This document shows, one piece after another, positions 25,275 to 34,823 of a stretch of DNA of 64,000 nt. Each line of letters opens with the position of its first letter. The stretch's first letter is position 1. The notes below the pieces were generated by a model. That model searched no databases. It saw only the letters and a program-made list of their open reading frames with translations, and was not told the DNA's origin. The position numbers and the translations under genes were made by a program. Origin of the DNA: Faecalicatena orotica (GTDB lineage Bacteria > Bacillota > Clostridia > Lachnospirales > Lachnospiraceae); assembly GCF_003149245.1 (NCBI RefSeq), contig NZ_QGDL01000002.1:310001-374000 (forward strand), given 5' to 3'.

Positions 25275-26813
25275 ATGATAAAAATTCAGGAATACAGTGG
25301 ACATATTCGAAATTGGGAAGCGCTTTGCAGGGAGCTTAAGATTGGCTCTTCTTTATCGAGGGAAGAGCGTGAGCAGGCAATTTTAGTGAAGGCATATGAA
25401 GCATGGGGAGCTGACATGGCCAATCACATGCATGGGATGTTTGCATTTGCCCTTTGGGATGACGAGGAGAAGAAACTTTTCTGTCTGAGGGATCAGTTTG
25501 GTACGAAGCCGTTCTATTATTATGAGACGGCGGACGGGAAGCTCTTGTATGGCACCTCTGTCCGCAAGCTTATGGAGCAGCCGGGATTTGTGAAAGAACT
25601 GAACGAAGAAATGCTGCAGTTATATCTGACGTTTACATACCCGGCGGGGGAGAATACTTTCTTCCGCGGCATGAAGAAGCTTATGCCGGGGCATTATCTG
25701 ACATGGCAGAGAAGGGAACTGAGGATTCATCGATACTGGGCGCCGGAATTTCATCCGGACGAAAGTAAGTCTCTTGATGAGTGGGCGGATGAGATCCATA
25801 CAACGCTTCAGGAGATTATGACGGAGGTGAAGTCTGCTGATGAGACTGCACAGTCATTCCTGTCAGGCGGGGTGGATTCTTCTTATGTACTGGCGATGTC
25901 TGATGTAAAGATGGCGGATTCCTGCGGCTACGAGGAAGAACGGTTTGATGAATCGAAATTAGCACAGCAGACGGCAGATATTCTCGGGCGTAAGTTTTTC
26001 AGACGTGTCATTACTCCGGAAGAATATTTCGCAACAGTTCCTTATGTGATGTACAATATGGAGCAGCCGCTCGGGGATGCTTCGGCCATCGTGTTTGCCA
26101 TCGGCTGTAAGGCTGCGGCCGACCATACGAAGATCTGCTATTCCGGGGAGGGCGCAGACGAGTTCTTCGGCGGATATAATATGTACCGCAATGCAGAACG
26201 CTATGGGGAAAATCTAAAAACGTTTTATGTCGGCAATACAAACATCATGAAGGAAGACGAGAAGAAACGGATTTTGAAAAAATACGATCCGGATGTTCTT
26301 CCGATCGAACTGGCGGAACGGATTTATGAGGAAACGGAAGGGCTTGATCCGCTTTCCAAGATGTCAGATGTAGATATCCAGATCTGGCTTGAGGGAGATA
26401 TTTACCTGAATGTCGATAAGATGAGTACGGCTGCCGGGTTGGAGATCAGGATGCCGCTTACGGACACAAGAATCTTTGATATTGCGTCAAGGATGCCTTC
26501 AAAATATAAAGTAAACGAAGAACAGAATAAGGTGGCGTTCCGCACGGCTGCGGCAAAAGTACTGCCGGAAGAAATTGCTTTCCGTAAAAAACTGGGATTC
26601 ATTGTGCCAATTCGTATTTGGATGGCAGACGACAGATACAATCAGGATGTGAGGGAGAAATTCCACAGTGAGATGGCTGAGAAGTTCTTCAATGTAGACG
26701 AGATCAATGCGATTTTCGACGACTACATTGGCGGTAATTCTGACAACTGGAGAAAAATATGGACTATCTATACATTCCTTGTCTGGTATGAAGAATACTT
26801 TGTAAAACGCTAA
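25275..26813 (+). CDS. Asparagine synthetase-like protein lacking the glutaminase nucleophile
   Basis: 512 residues. The synthetase half is intact: pyrophosphatase loop SGGVDSS at residue 197, YSGEGADEFFGGY near 292, KLGFIVPIRIW near 440. The N-terminus is short and starts MIKIQEYSGHIRNWEALCRE, entering the class II amidotransferase fold only around ILVKAYEAWGADMANHMHGM. The MCG start, the RGPD loop and the FNGEIYN segment seen in the normal AsnB at the left edge are missing. It may use ammonia, or amidate another substrate. ATG follows AAAGGAAC weakly; no earlier start restores a Cys. Its neighbour downstream is an AraC regulator 16 bases on. Confidence 0.88.
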   Translation: MIKIQEYSGHIRNWEALCRELKIGSSLSREEREQAILVKAYEAWGADMANHMHGMFAFALWDDEEKKLFCLRDQFGTKPFYYYETADGKLLYGTSVRKLMEQPGFVKELNEEMLQLYLTFTYPAGENTFFRGMKKLMPGHYLTWQRRELRIHRYWAPEFHPDESKSLDEWADEIHTTLQEIMTEVKSADETAQSFLSGGVDSSYVLAMSDVKMADSCGYEEERFDESKLAQQTADILGRKFFRRVITPEEYFATVPYVMYNMEQPLGDASAIVFAIGCKAAADHTKICYSGEGADEFFGGYNMYRNAERYGENLKTFYVGNTNIMKEDEKKRILKKYDPDVLPIELAERIYEETEGLDPLSKMSDVDIQIWLEGDIYLNVDKMSTAAGLEIRMPLTDTRIFDIASRMPSKYKVNEEQNKVAFRTAAAKVLPEEIAFRKKLGFIVPIRIWMADDRYNQDVREKFHSEMAEKFFNVDEINAIFDDYIGGNSDNWRKIWTIYTFLVWYEEYFVKR

Positions 26814-26829
26814 ACAGGAGGATGCAAAG

Positions 26830-27705
26830 ATGGACTGGATGCAGGGCTTGCAGAATGCGGTCGATTTTATAGAGGACCATATTGGGGAAGAGATAGACTA
26901 CGCGGAGGTTGCAGCGCAGGCTTATTCATCGAACTTTCATTTCCAGAGGGTCTTCCATATTATCTGTGGATATTCCTTAGGAGAGTATATCCGGAACCGG
27001 AGGCTGTCACTTGCGGGGACGGAATTATCCGCGGGCGGCAGTAAAGTGATTGATGTTGCACTGAGGTACGGCTATAACAATCCGGAGAGTTTCAGCAGGG
27101 CATTCACCAGATTCCACGGGATTACGCCCCAGCAGGCGAAAACCGGGAATGTGAATCTCAAATCCTTTTCCAGAGTTTCTGTAAAACTGATACTAGAAGG
27201 TGGAACGGCAATGGATTACAGAATTGAGAAGAGAGAAGCCTTCCGGGTGATTGCAAAGAAGGAAAGGTATGGAGGCGGCGAAGAGGAGATCACGCAGAAA
27301 ACGATACAGGCCACATGGGCGGAGTGTATAGAGAATGGTACGATCGACACTATATGCAGATACCTGCGTCCGGAAAATATATTCGGCGATGCCATTGTGG
27401 GAATCAGCATGGGGGAAATGAGTAGTAAAGATTTTGATTATGCGATTGGGGCAGCATATACAGAGGGTGAAGTTGAAGAAGGCCTGACAGTAGAAGAGAT
27501 ACCGGCTGCAACATGGGTGATTTTTCCGTGCACCGGGGCCATGCCAGATGCATTCACGGAGCTTTGGAAGAAAATATATACAGAATTTTTCCCTGCGAGT
27601 AAATACCAGCCGGCCGGAGGCGTGTGCATTGAAGTGTATCCGAGTGCAGAAGTGGATGACCCGGACTATCATTGCGAGATCTGGATTACAGTAGAAGAAA
27701 AATAA
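26830..27705 (+). CDS. AraC-family regulator with GyrI-like effector domain
   Basis: 291 residues. Two AraC helix-turn-helix motifs occupy residues about 8-105 (YAEVAAQAYSSNFHFQRVFH, VIDVALRYGYNNPESFSRAF). From about 125 a GyrI-like small-molecule-binding domain begins (YRIEKREAFRVIAKKERYGG) and ends VEVYPSAEVDDPDYHCEIWI. It resembles Rob/SoxS-like multidrug-responsive regulators. It follows the AsnB-like gene by 16 bases with AGGAGG, so they may be co-transcribed. A strong terminator follows. Confidence 0.9.
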   Translation: MDWMQGLQNAVDFIEDHIGEEIDYAEVAAQAYSSNFHFQRVFHIICGYSLGEYIRNRRLSLAGTELSAGGSKVIDVALRYGYNNPESFSRAFTRFHGITPQQAKTGNVNLKSFSRVSVKLILEGGTAMDYRIEKREAFRVIAKKERYGGGEEEITQKTIQATWAECIENGTIDTICRYLRPENIFGDAIVGISMGEMSSKDFDYAIGAAYTEGEVEEGLTVEEIPAATWVIFPCTGAMPDAFTELWKKIYTEFFPASKYQPAGGVCIEVYPSAEVDDPDYHCEIWITVEEK

Positions 27706-27761
27706 GGTTTTGACAAGAGAATAAAAGTTTTGTTTCCGGTATGATTTTGCCGGAATCTTAA

Positions 27762-27805
27762 AACGCACAGCAGGACTGTACTGAACGTCTGCTGTGCGTT
27801 TTTTA
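27762..27805 (+). terminator. Intrinsic terminator
   Basis: AACGCACAGCAG pairs perfectly with CTGCTGTGCGTT and is followed by TTTTTT. Confidence 0.9.
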
Positions 27806-27968
27806 GAGTTATTGAATAAAAAGTACTGGAAATTACAGCCACTTTATAGAAATCGCCAATAAATACATGATAAATTTCTATTTGATGGATAAGCTACAAG
27901 GTAATAAACTATAGAAGTATATCTAAAAAGGCATCATTGTCATAGCGGAAAGAAAAGGAGATTTTTAT

Positions 27969-29342
27969 ATGGACCTTTTGTTAAGTATAAACTGGACGGC
28001 GCTGCTGGTGCTGGCCATTGCATTGCTTCTGTTTAAAGTATTGAATTATATCGCTTACAAAGTAAACTGGACACTCGTGATACTGAGCAGTCTTGTGATG
28101 GGGGCTGTATTGGGTATCTTATTTTCATCAAAGGATAATGCATCGCTCATCTGGCTGGAACTGATCGGTAAGATCTATGTGAATATCATCACGGCTCTGG
28201 TTGCCCCGGTCGTCCTCGTTTCTGTGATATCCGGTTTTATTTCACTGAATAATAAAGAAAAGATGAAAAGCATCGGACTAAAATCCGTTTTCTGGCTTTT
28301 GCTTTCAGCGGCGGCCGCTATTGCCCTGAGTATGTTCTTTGGAATTGTAACAGGGATTGGTAAAAGCGGGGGCGCCGTGTTTTCCGATATTTCTTCGGTA
28401 ACAGACAGCACGCTGTCTTCCTATGAGGGAATGAAAACATCGTTTGACCAGGTTTTGCTGTCCCTGTTCCCGGCGAATGTGATCGGGGATATGGCATCAA
28501 ACAATGTGACCGCCATCATCATCATTGCGATTGCCGTGGCAGTTTCTTATGTCGCTGTGGCATCTGAGGAAGGGGAGGAGAAAGTAAAAGGATTCCGGGA
28601 TTTAATAGAGGCGGTCAAGAAGATTATATACCGTATTCTGGCATATGTGATTGACCTGACTCCTTACGCAGTGCTCTGCCTTGTAGCGGGATCGGCGGGG
28701 AAATTATTCAGCGACAGGGCTGCATTGATCCAGCTGGTTCTGCTCGTTGCACTGATCTATTTTGTAAGCTTCCTGCATACCTATGGTTTTAATGCCATTC
28801 TATTGAAGTTTTATGCAAAGGTAAGTCCGGTCAGATTTTATCGGAAAATTTTTGATGCACAGGCCGTTGCCTTTACGACGCAGAGCAGTGTCGGGTCGCT
28901 TCCTGTGACAATCGAGGGGCTGACGAAGAAAGCCGGGGTAGATGAAGAAGTGGCAAACTTTACCGCGCCGCTGGGAACGACGATTGGCATGCCGGGCTGC
29001 ACCTGCATCTGGCCGGTGCTTCTGGTTCTGTTTTATGTCAATGCGGCGGGACTGGACTGGGGAGTGGGAGAATATGTTATTCTGGCATTCATGACACTGG
29101 TACTGTCTCTCGGCGGGGCCGGAGTGCCGGGCATAGGAGTCGTCTCAGCGGTTGCACTGTTCAGTGCAATGAACCTCCCGGTCGCAGCCGTTGTGCTCCT
29201 GATGCCGATCAACAATATTTCAGACATGGCCCGCACACTGGTAAATGTTACGACCGCAAATGTTGCGGCCGCAGTCGTTGCACGGGGCACAGACCTTCTC
29301 GATGACGAGATATTTCTTACAGAAAAGCAGGGGAACAAATAA
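27969..29342 (+). CDS. Dicarboxylate/amino acid:cation symporter (DAACS family)
   Basis: 457 residues, at least eight hydrophobic segments from residue 7 onward. The re-entrant loop signature FTTQSSVGSLPVTIEGLTKK near 300 and TAPLGTTIGMPGCTCIWPVL near 335 match the SDF/GltP/TcyP family. It imports an anionic amino acid, cystine or dicarboxylate with sodium or protons; the substrate is unclear. ATG has AAAAGGAG. It ends six bases before the stop of the convergent restriction gene. Confidence 0.9.
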   Translation: MDLLLSINWTALLVLAIALLLFKVLNYIAYKVNWTLVILSSLVMGAVLGILFSSKDNASLIWLELIGKIYVNIITALVAPVVLVSVISGFISLNNKEKMKSIGLKSVFWLLLSAAAAIALSMFFGIVTGIGKSGGAVFSDISSVTDSTLSSYEGMKTSFDQVLLSLFPANVIGDMASNNVTAIIIIAIAVAVSYVAVASEEGEEKVKGFRDLIEAVKKIIYRILAYVIDLTPYAVLCLVAGSAGKLFSDRAALIQLVLLVALIYFVSFLHTYGFNAILLKFYAKVSPVRFYRKIFDAQAVAFTTQSSVGSLPVTIEGLTKKAGVDEEVANFTAPLGTTIGMPGCTCIWPVLLVLFYVNAAGLDWGVGEYVILAFMTLVLSLGGAGVPGIGVVSAVALFSAMNLPVAAVVLLMPINNISDMARTLVNVTTANVAAAVVARGTDLLDDEIFLTEKQGNK

Positions 29343-29348
29343 AAATAT

Positions 29349-30218
29349 TTAGAATAACTTATTTAAAGCCCTGACCGCATCTTCCTGAGACTGAAAGGGC
29401 AGGGGGATCTTCTCACCATTTGAATATTTAATTACAATCTCATACTGGTAAAAATGTTCTGCGCCGAGTGTCTGTGTGGATATTCCCTTAGAAATATGTG
29501 CACATGCATCGGCGGCGTTGGAACATTCATTGGAACTGCCGTACAATGTCACGACATCAATCCCGGTGACTTTACTCTGGAGGGCATCTCTTAAACCATC
29601 GCAGAACGCAGTCAGCTGGCTCTGGTTATTGTCAAGGAGGGCTTTGGCGATCACGTCAGTCTGCTCCTGAGTCAGCGCTTCGTACTGTTCCACCCGTTTC
29701 TGAAGTTCTTCTTCGGGAGTATCTTCCTCCCAGTGGGCGTCGATTCCCTGAGTGGCAAATGCCTTTTCGATTTCCGCCATTGAGAAGTATAAGATGCGGA
29801 AACCTTCCGATTTCAACTGTCTCAGCGAATTATCCGTAAAATCTCCTGCAAGCACCGCGCCAAAGAACGGTAAATAAATATTGTATCTGCTGATTAACGG
29901 TTTGATGGCCCCGGATATTTCCTGGGCCTTGTTTTTTGAATGTTTTGTATACCGTCTCCATGCCATCTCGATGAAAGCGCGGGGATGGCCCATGACAAAC
30001 TCGCTGCCTTTTTCCTCAATCACGATGTCCAGTTTGTGCTTATTCTCGTTGACATCGGCCCATATGACCTCTTTTCGCCCGTTTCTGGCGGGTCTTTTAT
30101 GCTTATAGTCCAGATACATTCCGTATTCTTCTGCAATCGGCCTGCAGTAATTAATGATAGTCAGTTCCAGCAGGTCGCCGATAATCTGCCCGAAACGATG
30201 TGCCGGTGATTTTGCCAT
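29349..30218 (-). CDS. Type II restriction endonuclease
   Basis: 289 residues from MAKSPAHRFGQIIGDLLELT, with GAGGGGG upstream. A probable PD-(D/E)xK site is formed by HKLDIVIEEKGSE near residue 62 and the later RAFIEMAWRRYTKHSKNKAQ near 85. The family and cut site are not recognised. It starts two bases after the stop of the methyltransferase gene, so the pair is co-translated. Placement and linkage make it the cutting partner (inference). Confidence 0.85.
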   Translation of the reverse strand: MAKSPAHRFGQIIGDLLELTIINYCRPIAEEYGMYLDYKHKRPARNGRKEVIWADVNENKHKLDIVIEEKGSEFVMGHPRAFIEMAWRRYTKHSKNKAQEISGAIKPLISRYNIYLPFFGAVLAGDFTDNSLRQLKSEGFRILYFSMAEIEKAFATQGIDAHWEEDTPEEELQKRVEQYEALTQEQTDVIAKALLDNNQSQLTAFCDGLRDALQSKVTGIDVVTLYGSSNECSNAADACAHISKGISTQTLGAEHFYQYEIVIKYSNGEKIPLPFQSQEDAVRALNKLF

Positions 30219-30220
30219 TT

Positions 30221-31492
30221 TTACCCCCTCACCCACAGGCGCCCTTCTTTTAAGGGAACGCTGTGCTTTCTGTTTTTCCATTTTACATTTCGATCACGTG
30301 TCTTTTCAAACCAGTATTCTTTAAAACCTGCGGAAATAGCCAGTCTCCCCAGCCATTCATCGACCGGGACATAAATCCCGTAAGGTGCGGAATCACCGAT
30401 TACAAAGCAGGTCAGGGAACCATCCTTGCAGACGCGGCGGAGGTTCTTCCAGATTTTAGCGAGATCCAGAAAATAAAGCGCGATCATGGTATGATAGTTC
30501 TTTTTGCCGCCGTGGAGCTCCTTCTCGGCGTCTAACTGCCTGCAGACGTCCAGTATTTCCTCATAGATCGGTTTAAGCAGCGGTGACTTCAAAAATTCAT
30601 AAGTATCTTTGCGCTCGCGGGAAACCATCTGTGAACAGGAGCGGACGAGATTTGGCCGTATCTTCTTCTGCAAATCCCCCCAGCCCTTGATTTCCCCGAG
30701 TACGGACAGCTCCAGACGGGTCGCGTCGGCATAATCATAATTATTCGCATACGGGGGAGAAGTGATAATCAGATCTACGCTGTCAGCAGGGACGTCAGAA
30801 TCCTCCCTTGCATCCTGAAATAACAGATTTGCTTTGGATTCATGGGAATGGGCCTGCATATACTGCATGTCCCCGCACATGATGTCTGTCTGTTTCTGAA
30901 AGGCTTCATATGCATCCGCGACCCTTGCCTTTGTTTTATTGGGTAGCACATACTGCCATGTGGCGGTTCCGGCATGAGAAGCGCTGCGCAGGATTGAAAT
31001 AAAATTCATCCATGCCAGAAGATATTCATCTGTATCATCCTTATTGATTTCCAGTGCTTTTCTCAAATAATTTATTTTTTTCAGATTATCGATATCATAG
31101 CTCTTATAAACGATATCAGGATAAGTATACATCTTGGTCTTTAAATGCTTCGCACAATCCAGTATCTTATCGGCCTCGCGGATGAACAGATCCGTGTCGG
31201 CAGGCCATGATAGCTTGGCTTTTGCTACTTTATAAACAAACGGGTGTCCTTCATATCCAATGGAAGAGATCCCCATTTTATCACATACTAATAGTGTTGT
31301 TCCGGAACCGGCAAACGGGTCCATAACGGTGACGGCATCTTTCGAAAGCTGGCTGGAGGCCAGATATTCATGAATCATACTTTCAACCCACTCTGCTGAG
31401 AAACCGGCTGAATAGCGGTACCACCTGTGGAGCGGAAGGGACATATTATCGATGAAAGTTGAAGTGCTGTCTTTTTGAATGCTGTTAGCCAT
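30221..31492 (-). CDS. DNA methyltransferase of the type II R-M system (DNA N4/N6 amino type)
   Basis: 423 residues. AdoMet site DPFAGSGTTLLVCDKMG near residue 60 and catalytic TSPPYANNYDYADATRLE near 245. The AdoMet motif comes before the catalytic motif with about 170 residues between, probably holding the target-recognition region. TSPPY is most common in N4-cytosine enzymes but N6-adenine is not excluded. It protects host DNA from the nuclease at 29349. Gene order methyltransferase first is usual for safe establishment. Confidence 0.92.
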   Translation of the reverse strand: MANSIQKDSTSTFIDNMSLPLHRWYRYSAGFSAEWVESMIHEYLASSQLSKDAVTVMDPFAGSGTTLLVCDKMGISSIGYEGHPFVYKVAKAKLSWPADTDLFIREADKILDCAKHLKTKMYTYPDIVYKSYDIDNLKKINYLRKALEINKDDTDEYLLAWMNFISILRSASHAGTATWQYVLPNKTKARVADAYEAFQKQTDIMCGDMQYMQAHSHESKANLLFQDAREDSDVPADSVDLIITSPPYANNYDYADATRLELSVLGEIKGWGDLQKKIRPNLVRSCSQMVSRERKDTYEFLKSPLLKPIYEEILDVCRQLDAEKELHGGKKNYHTMIALYFLDLAKIWKNLRRVCKDGSLTCFVIGDSAPYGIYVPVDEWLGRLAISAGFKEYWFEKTRDRNVKWKNRKHSVPLKEGRLWVRG

Positions 31493-31672
31493 CGTTGTTT
31501 CCTTTCATTTTTGGTCTGAAATTACAGTATAACACAAAATTTAATCCCGAAGGGTTCCTGATAGAATTTCCAGCATTTTTTTAATCTTTTCATGGAGGAC
31601 GCCTACTTTATGTTATCGACCTATATTGTAACAAATAATCGCAAAAAAGTACAGAATTTGCTTTTTTCAAGC

Positions 31673-31701
31673 TTGACAAAAATTTTGTGATCATGTATAT
31701 T
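31673..31701 (+). promoter_or_regulatory. Promoter of the thiamine operon
   Basis: TTGACA (31673-31678), 17-base spacer, TATATT (31696-31701), about 17 bases before the riboswitch. Confidence 0.8.
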
Positions 31702-31717
31702 TATACACATAAATTGA

Positions 31718-31806
31718 ACAGGGGAGCTTATAGATAGGCTGAGAGGAAGTTGTGAACTTCGACCCATATACCTGATTTGGATAATGCCAACGTAGGAACG
31801 GAAGTA
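31718..31806 (+). promoter_or_regulatory. TPP riboswitch
   Basis: Thi-box landmarks in order: ACAGGGGAGC, GGCTGAGA, GACCCATATACCTGA, TTTGGATAATGCCAACGTAG, GAA. Thiamine pyrophosphate binding is expected to favour the terminator at 31816 and stop thiSFGH-E expression. Confidence 0.95.
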
Positions 31807-31815
31807 AGTAATATT

Positions 31816-31847
31816 ACGGGAAGTGCCTGAGGCATTTCCCGTTTTTG
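31816..31847 (+). terminator. Riboswitch expression-platform terminator
   Basis: ACGGGAAGTGCC (31816-31827) pairs with GGCATTTCCCGT (31831-31842) and is followed by TTTTTGCG. Confidence 0.88.
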
Positions 31848-31873
31848 CGTTTTTGGCTTTAAATTACATAAGC

Positions 31874-31946
31874 AGTACCGACGAGAGTGAATGAGAGTTC
31901 ATGAAGGGGTGCACCACCGCGGGTGTATTTCTTTTGTGAACTCTTT
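31874..31946 (+). promoter_or_regulatory. Second leader element: T-box-like remnant with terminator
   Basis: AGTACCGACGAGAGTGAATG, then AGAGTTCATGAAGGGG, TGCACCACCGCGGGTG, and a closing TGTGAACTC with TTTTT. AGAGTTCA/TGAACTCT gives an intrinsic terminator. The ACCGCGGGTG part and the GAGAGTGAATGAGAG run resemble the 3' half of T-box leaders (AGGGTGGNACCGCG), but TGGN is replaced by GTGCACC and no specifier stem is present. Confidence 0.45.
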
Positions 31947-31992
31947 TTCCATTATAAAAGAAATATGAAAATGATCGAGAGGAGGAAATGAT

Positions 31993-32190
31993 ATGCTGAA
32001 AGTAAACGGAAAGGACAGGATGTTTACGGCCGGAATAACCGTGATGGACCTGCTTAGGGAAATGGAATACCCGGCGGAACGTGTAGCCGTTGAAAGAAAC
32101 GGGGATATCGTGCCGAAGAGATGTTTTTCCGAGGTCTGTCTGGTGGACGGGGATACGATCGAGGTTGTAAGTTTTGTGGGAGGGGGCTGA
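31993..32190 (+). CDS. thiS: Sulfur carrier protein ThiS
   Basis: 65 residues, beta-grasp fold, ending with the required GlyGly tail (VVSFVGGG, three Gly). The C-terminal glycine is adenylated and thiocarboxylated to carry sulfur for the thiazole ring. AGGAGG lies upstream. First gene of the riboswitch-controlled operon. Confidence 0.94.
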   Translation: MLKVNGKDRMFTAGITVMDLLREMEYPAERVAVERNGDIVPKRCFSEVCLVDGDTIEVVSFVGGG

Positions 32191-32194
32191 TTAT

Positions 32195-32824
32195 ATGCTG
32201 ACATTCGAAGAAATAGAAGCGGCGCTTATCCAGCGGCATACAGAGGAAATACAGAAAAAACTGAAGACTGCGAAAGTGGCGGTGGCCGGGCTTGGCGGAC
32301 TCGGCTCCAATGTGGCCTTTGCGCTGGCAAGGATCGGCGCCGGGCACCTGCACCTGATTGATTTTGACCGGGTGGATATCACCAATCTTAACCGGCAGCA
32401 GTATTTTATCCGGCATATCGGCCTGTTCAAAACAGAGGCATTAAAACAGGAGCTGGAGGAAATCAATCCGTATCTGGATATTAGGACAGATTGTGTGAAA
32501 GTGACGCCGGAGAATCTGACAGAGCTGTTTCAGGAGGAAGATATTGTCTGTGAGGCGTTCGATGAACCGGAGGCAAAAGCAATGCTGGTCAACGGGATTC
32601 TGGAGCATTTTCCGGACAAGTTTCTCGTAGCGGCATCCGGCATGGCGGGATATGGCGGCAGCAATGCGATTCATACGAGGAAGATTACAGAACATTTTTA
32701 CCTGTGCGGGGATGAGACCGCAGAATCCGCGCCCGGAAATGGGCTGATGGCGCCCAGAGTGGCACTCTGCGCCGCCCATGAAGCAAATCTGATCACAGAA
32801 TTGATTATAGGAGGAAAAGAATAA
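32195..32824 (+). CDS. thiF: ThiS adenylyltransferase ThiF
   Basis: 209 residues, the short clostridial form. ATP site [20 protein letters not shown] near residue 29 and [16 protein letters not shown] near 53 are typical of E1-like enzymes. It activates the ThiS C-terminus. ATG at 32195 has GGAGGGGG upstream; the earlier in-frame ATG at 32174 overlaps thiS. Its TAA overlaps the thiG ATG by one base. Confidence 0.92.
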   Translation: MLTFEEIEAALIQRHTEEIQKKLKTAKVAVAGLGGLGSNVAFALARIGAGHLHLIDFDRVDITNLNRQQYFIRHIGLFKTEALKQELEEINPYLDIRTDCVKVTPENLTELFQEEDIVCEAFDEPEAKAMLVNGILEHFPDKFLVAASGMAGYGGSNAIHTRKITEHFYLCGDETAESAPGNGLMAPRVALCAAHEANLITELIIGGKE

Positions 32825-33597
32825 TGGAACGAAAAGACACACTGGTCATCGGGGGACATAGTTTTGAATCACGTTTTATCTTAGGTTCGGGCAAATATTC
32901 ACTGGAACTGATACAGGCGGCTGTGGAAAAGGCCGGGGCACAGATTATTACACTGGCCCTGCGCCGGGCAAATGAGGGAGGAATGGCAAATATTCTGGAT
33001 TACATACCGGAAAATGTAACGCTCCTTCCGAATACTTCAGGAGCCCGGAATGCTGAGGAGGCAGTGCGGATAGCCCGTCTGTCCAGAGAAATCGGGTGCG
33101 GAGATTTCGTGAAGATAGAAGTGATCCATGATTCCAAGTATCTGCTTCCCGACAATTACGAGACAATCAAGGCGACGGGAATCCTGGCAAAGGAAGGGTT
33201 TATTGTAATGCCTTATATGTACCCGGATCTGAATGCGGCGAGGGACCTCGTAAATGCCGGTGCGGCCTGTATCATGCCTCTGGGTTCACCGATCGGTTCT
33301 AACAAGGGGCTCTGTACAAAAGAGTTTATCCAGATTCTGATCAATGAAATTGACCTTCCGGTCATCGTGGATGCCGGCATAGGAAAACCTTCACAGGCCT
33401 GTGAAGCAATGGAAATGGGCGCGGCAGCGGTCATGGCGAATACGGCGATCGCGACTGCCGGAGATATCCCTGCAATGGCCGAAGCCTTTAAAAAGGCAGT
33501 GGAAGCCGGGCGCAGTGCATATCTTTCAGGGCTGGGCCGTGTACTGGACCAGGGGGCAAGCGCCTCATCACCGCTTACCGGGTTTCTGGCAGAATAG
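32824..33597 (+). CDS. thiG: Thiazole synthase ThiG
   Basis: 257 residues, standard length. Starts with [20 protein letters not shown]; Schiff-base Lys expected in [11 protein letters not shown] near residue 99; phosphate-binding [20 protein letters not shown] near 187. It condenses deoxyxylulose phosphate, dehydroglycine and ThiS thiocarboxylate into the thiazole. Confidence 0.95.
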   Translation: MERKDTLVIGGHSFESRFILGSGKYSLELIQAAVEKAGAQIITLALRRANEGGMANILDYIPENVTLLPNTSGARNAEEAVRIARLSREIGCGDFVKIEVIHDSKYLLPDNYETIKATGILAKEGFIVMPYMYPDLNAARDLVNAGAACIMPLGSPIGSNKGLCTKEFIQILINEIDLPVIVDAGIGKPSQACEAMEMGAAAVMANTAIATAGDIPAMAEAFKKAVEAGRSAYLSGLGRVLDQGASASSPLTGFLAE

Positions 33598-33605
33598 GAG
33601 GAGAA

Positions 33606-34823
33606 ATGAGCAAAGAGAATCATGTAAATGAAAGTATTTTAAATGCTGAAATCAAGGAGTGGCAGAAGAAAAACCGGATCGACCATATGACCTATCTCCC
33701 GGGGATGGAAGTAATCGAATCGGAAATTCAGGAACAGGTATTATCTGCCATGAATACATACGATTACAACAAGTATACAGAAGCGGATGTCCGGCGTGCA
33801 TTGGCACGCGACAGCCGCACACCGGAGGATTTTGCGGCGCTTCTATCCCCTGCGGCGCTGCCCCTTTTGGAGGAACTCGCACAGTGTGCAAGAATAGAGA
33901 CGAGGAAGCATTTCGGAAACGGTGTAAATATGTTTACCCCTGTCTACATAGCCAATTACTGTGAAAATTTCTGCATTTACTGCGGGTTTAACTGTCATAA
34001 CAAGATTAACCGGGCACAGCTTGGCGAGGAAGAGATCGAGAAGGAGATGAAGGCGGTTGCAGAAAGCGGGCTTGAGGAAGTCCTGATCCTGACAGGGGAG
34101 AGCAGGGCAAAATCCAGTGTGGAATATATCGGAAAGGCCTGTGAAATTGCACGAAAATATTTTAACGTCATCGGTCTGGAGATATATCCCGTGAATTCGG
34201 ATGAATACGCTTATCTCCACAAATGCGGTGCTGATTACGTGACAGTATTTCAGGAAACCTACAATGCAGAAAAATATGAGACACTCCACCTGGCCGGGCA
34301 TAAGAGAATCTTCCCGTACAGGCTGAATGCACAGGAGCGTGCACTCAGAGGCGGGATGCGGGGCGTTGGTTTTGCGGCGCTGCTCGGACTGGACGATTTC
34401 CGCAAAGACGCATTTGCGACGGGAATGCATGCCTGCCTGCTCCAGAGAAAATATCCGCACGCCGAAATCGCATTTTCCTGCCCGCGGCTGCGCCCGATTA
34501 TCAATAACGAGAAGATCAATCCGATGGATGTCCATGAACCGCAGCTCCTTCAGGTAGTTACGGCCTACAGACTGTTTATGCCATATTCGAGCATAACGGT
34601 TTCGACAAGGGAATGTGCACGGGTAAGGAACAATCTTGTCAATATTGCGGCCACGAAGATTTCCGCCGGCGTCAGCACGGGAATCGGCGAACACGTGGAA
34701 GACATCGAAGAGAAGGGCGATGACCAGTTTGAAATATCGGACGGGCGTTCGGTGGAGGAGGTCTATCAGGATCTGCTTGATCTGGATCTGCAGCCGGTCA
34801 TGAAGGATTATCTGTATGTGTAG
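33606..34823 (+). CDS. thiH: 2-iminoacetate synthase ThiH
   Basis: 405 residues. Radical SAM cluster motif C119-x3-C123-x2-C126 in NYCENFCIYCGFNCHNK. It cleaves tyrosine to dehydroglycine and p-cresol, the anaerobic route, consistent with absence of ThiO. AGGAGG lies upstream; it follows thiG by eight bases. Its end overlaps the thiE-like gene by eight bases. Confidence 0.95.
   Translation: MSKENHVNESILNAEIKEWQKKNRIDHMTYLPGMEVIESEIQEQVLSAMNTYDYNKYTEADVRRALARDSRTPEDFAALLSPAALPLLEELAQCARIETRKHFGNGVNMFTPVYIANYCENFCIYCGFNCHNKINRAQLGEEEIEKEMKAVAESGLEEVLILTGESRAKSSVEYIGKACEIARKYFNVIGLEIYPVNSDEYAYLHKCGADYVTVFQETYNAEKYETLHLAGHKRIFPYRLNAQERALRGGMRGVGFAALLGLDDFRKDAFATGMHACLLQRKYPHAEIAFSCPRLRPIINNEKINPMDVHEPQLLQVVTAYRLFMPYSSITVSTRECARVRNNLVNIAATKISAGVSTGIGEHVEDIEEKGDDQFEISDGRSVEEVYQDLLDLDLQPVMKDYLYV

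Noticed and set aside
25030-25278. An 82-codon open frame upstream of the AsnB-like gene.
   Set aside because: No ribosome site, low-complexity CCCCAT repeats, and it overlaps the antisense RNA promoter.
30988-31000. A GGATTGAAAT stretch resembling the 3' end of a type I-C CRISPR repeat.
   Set aside because: It lies inside the methyltransferase reading frame, is single, and has no repeat partner or spacer spacing.
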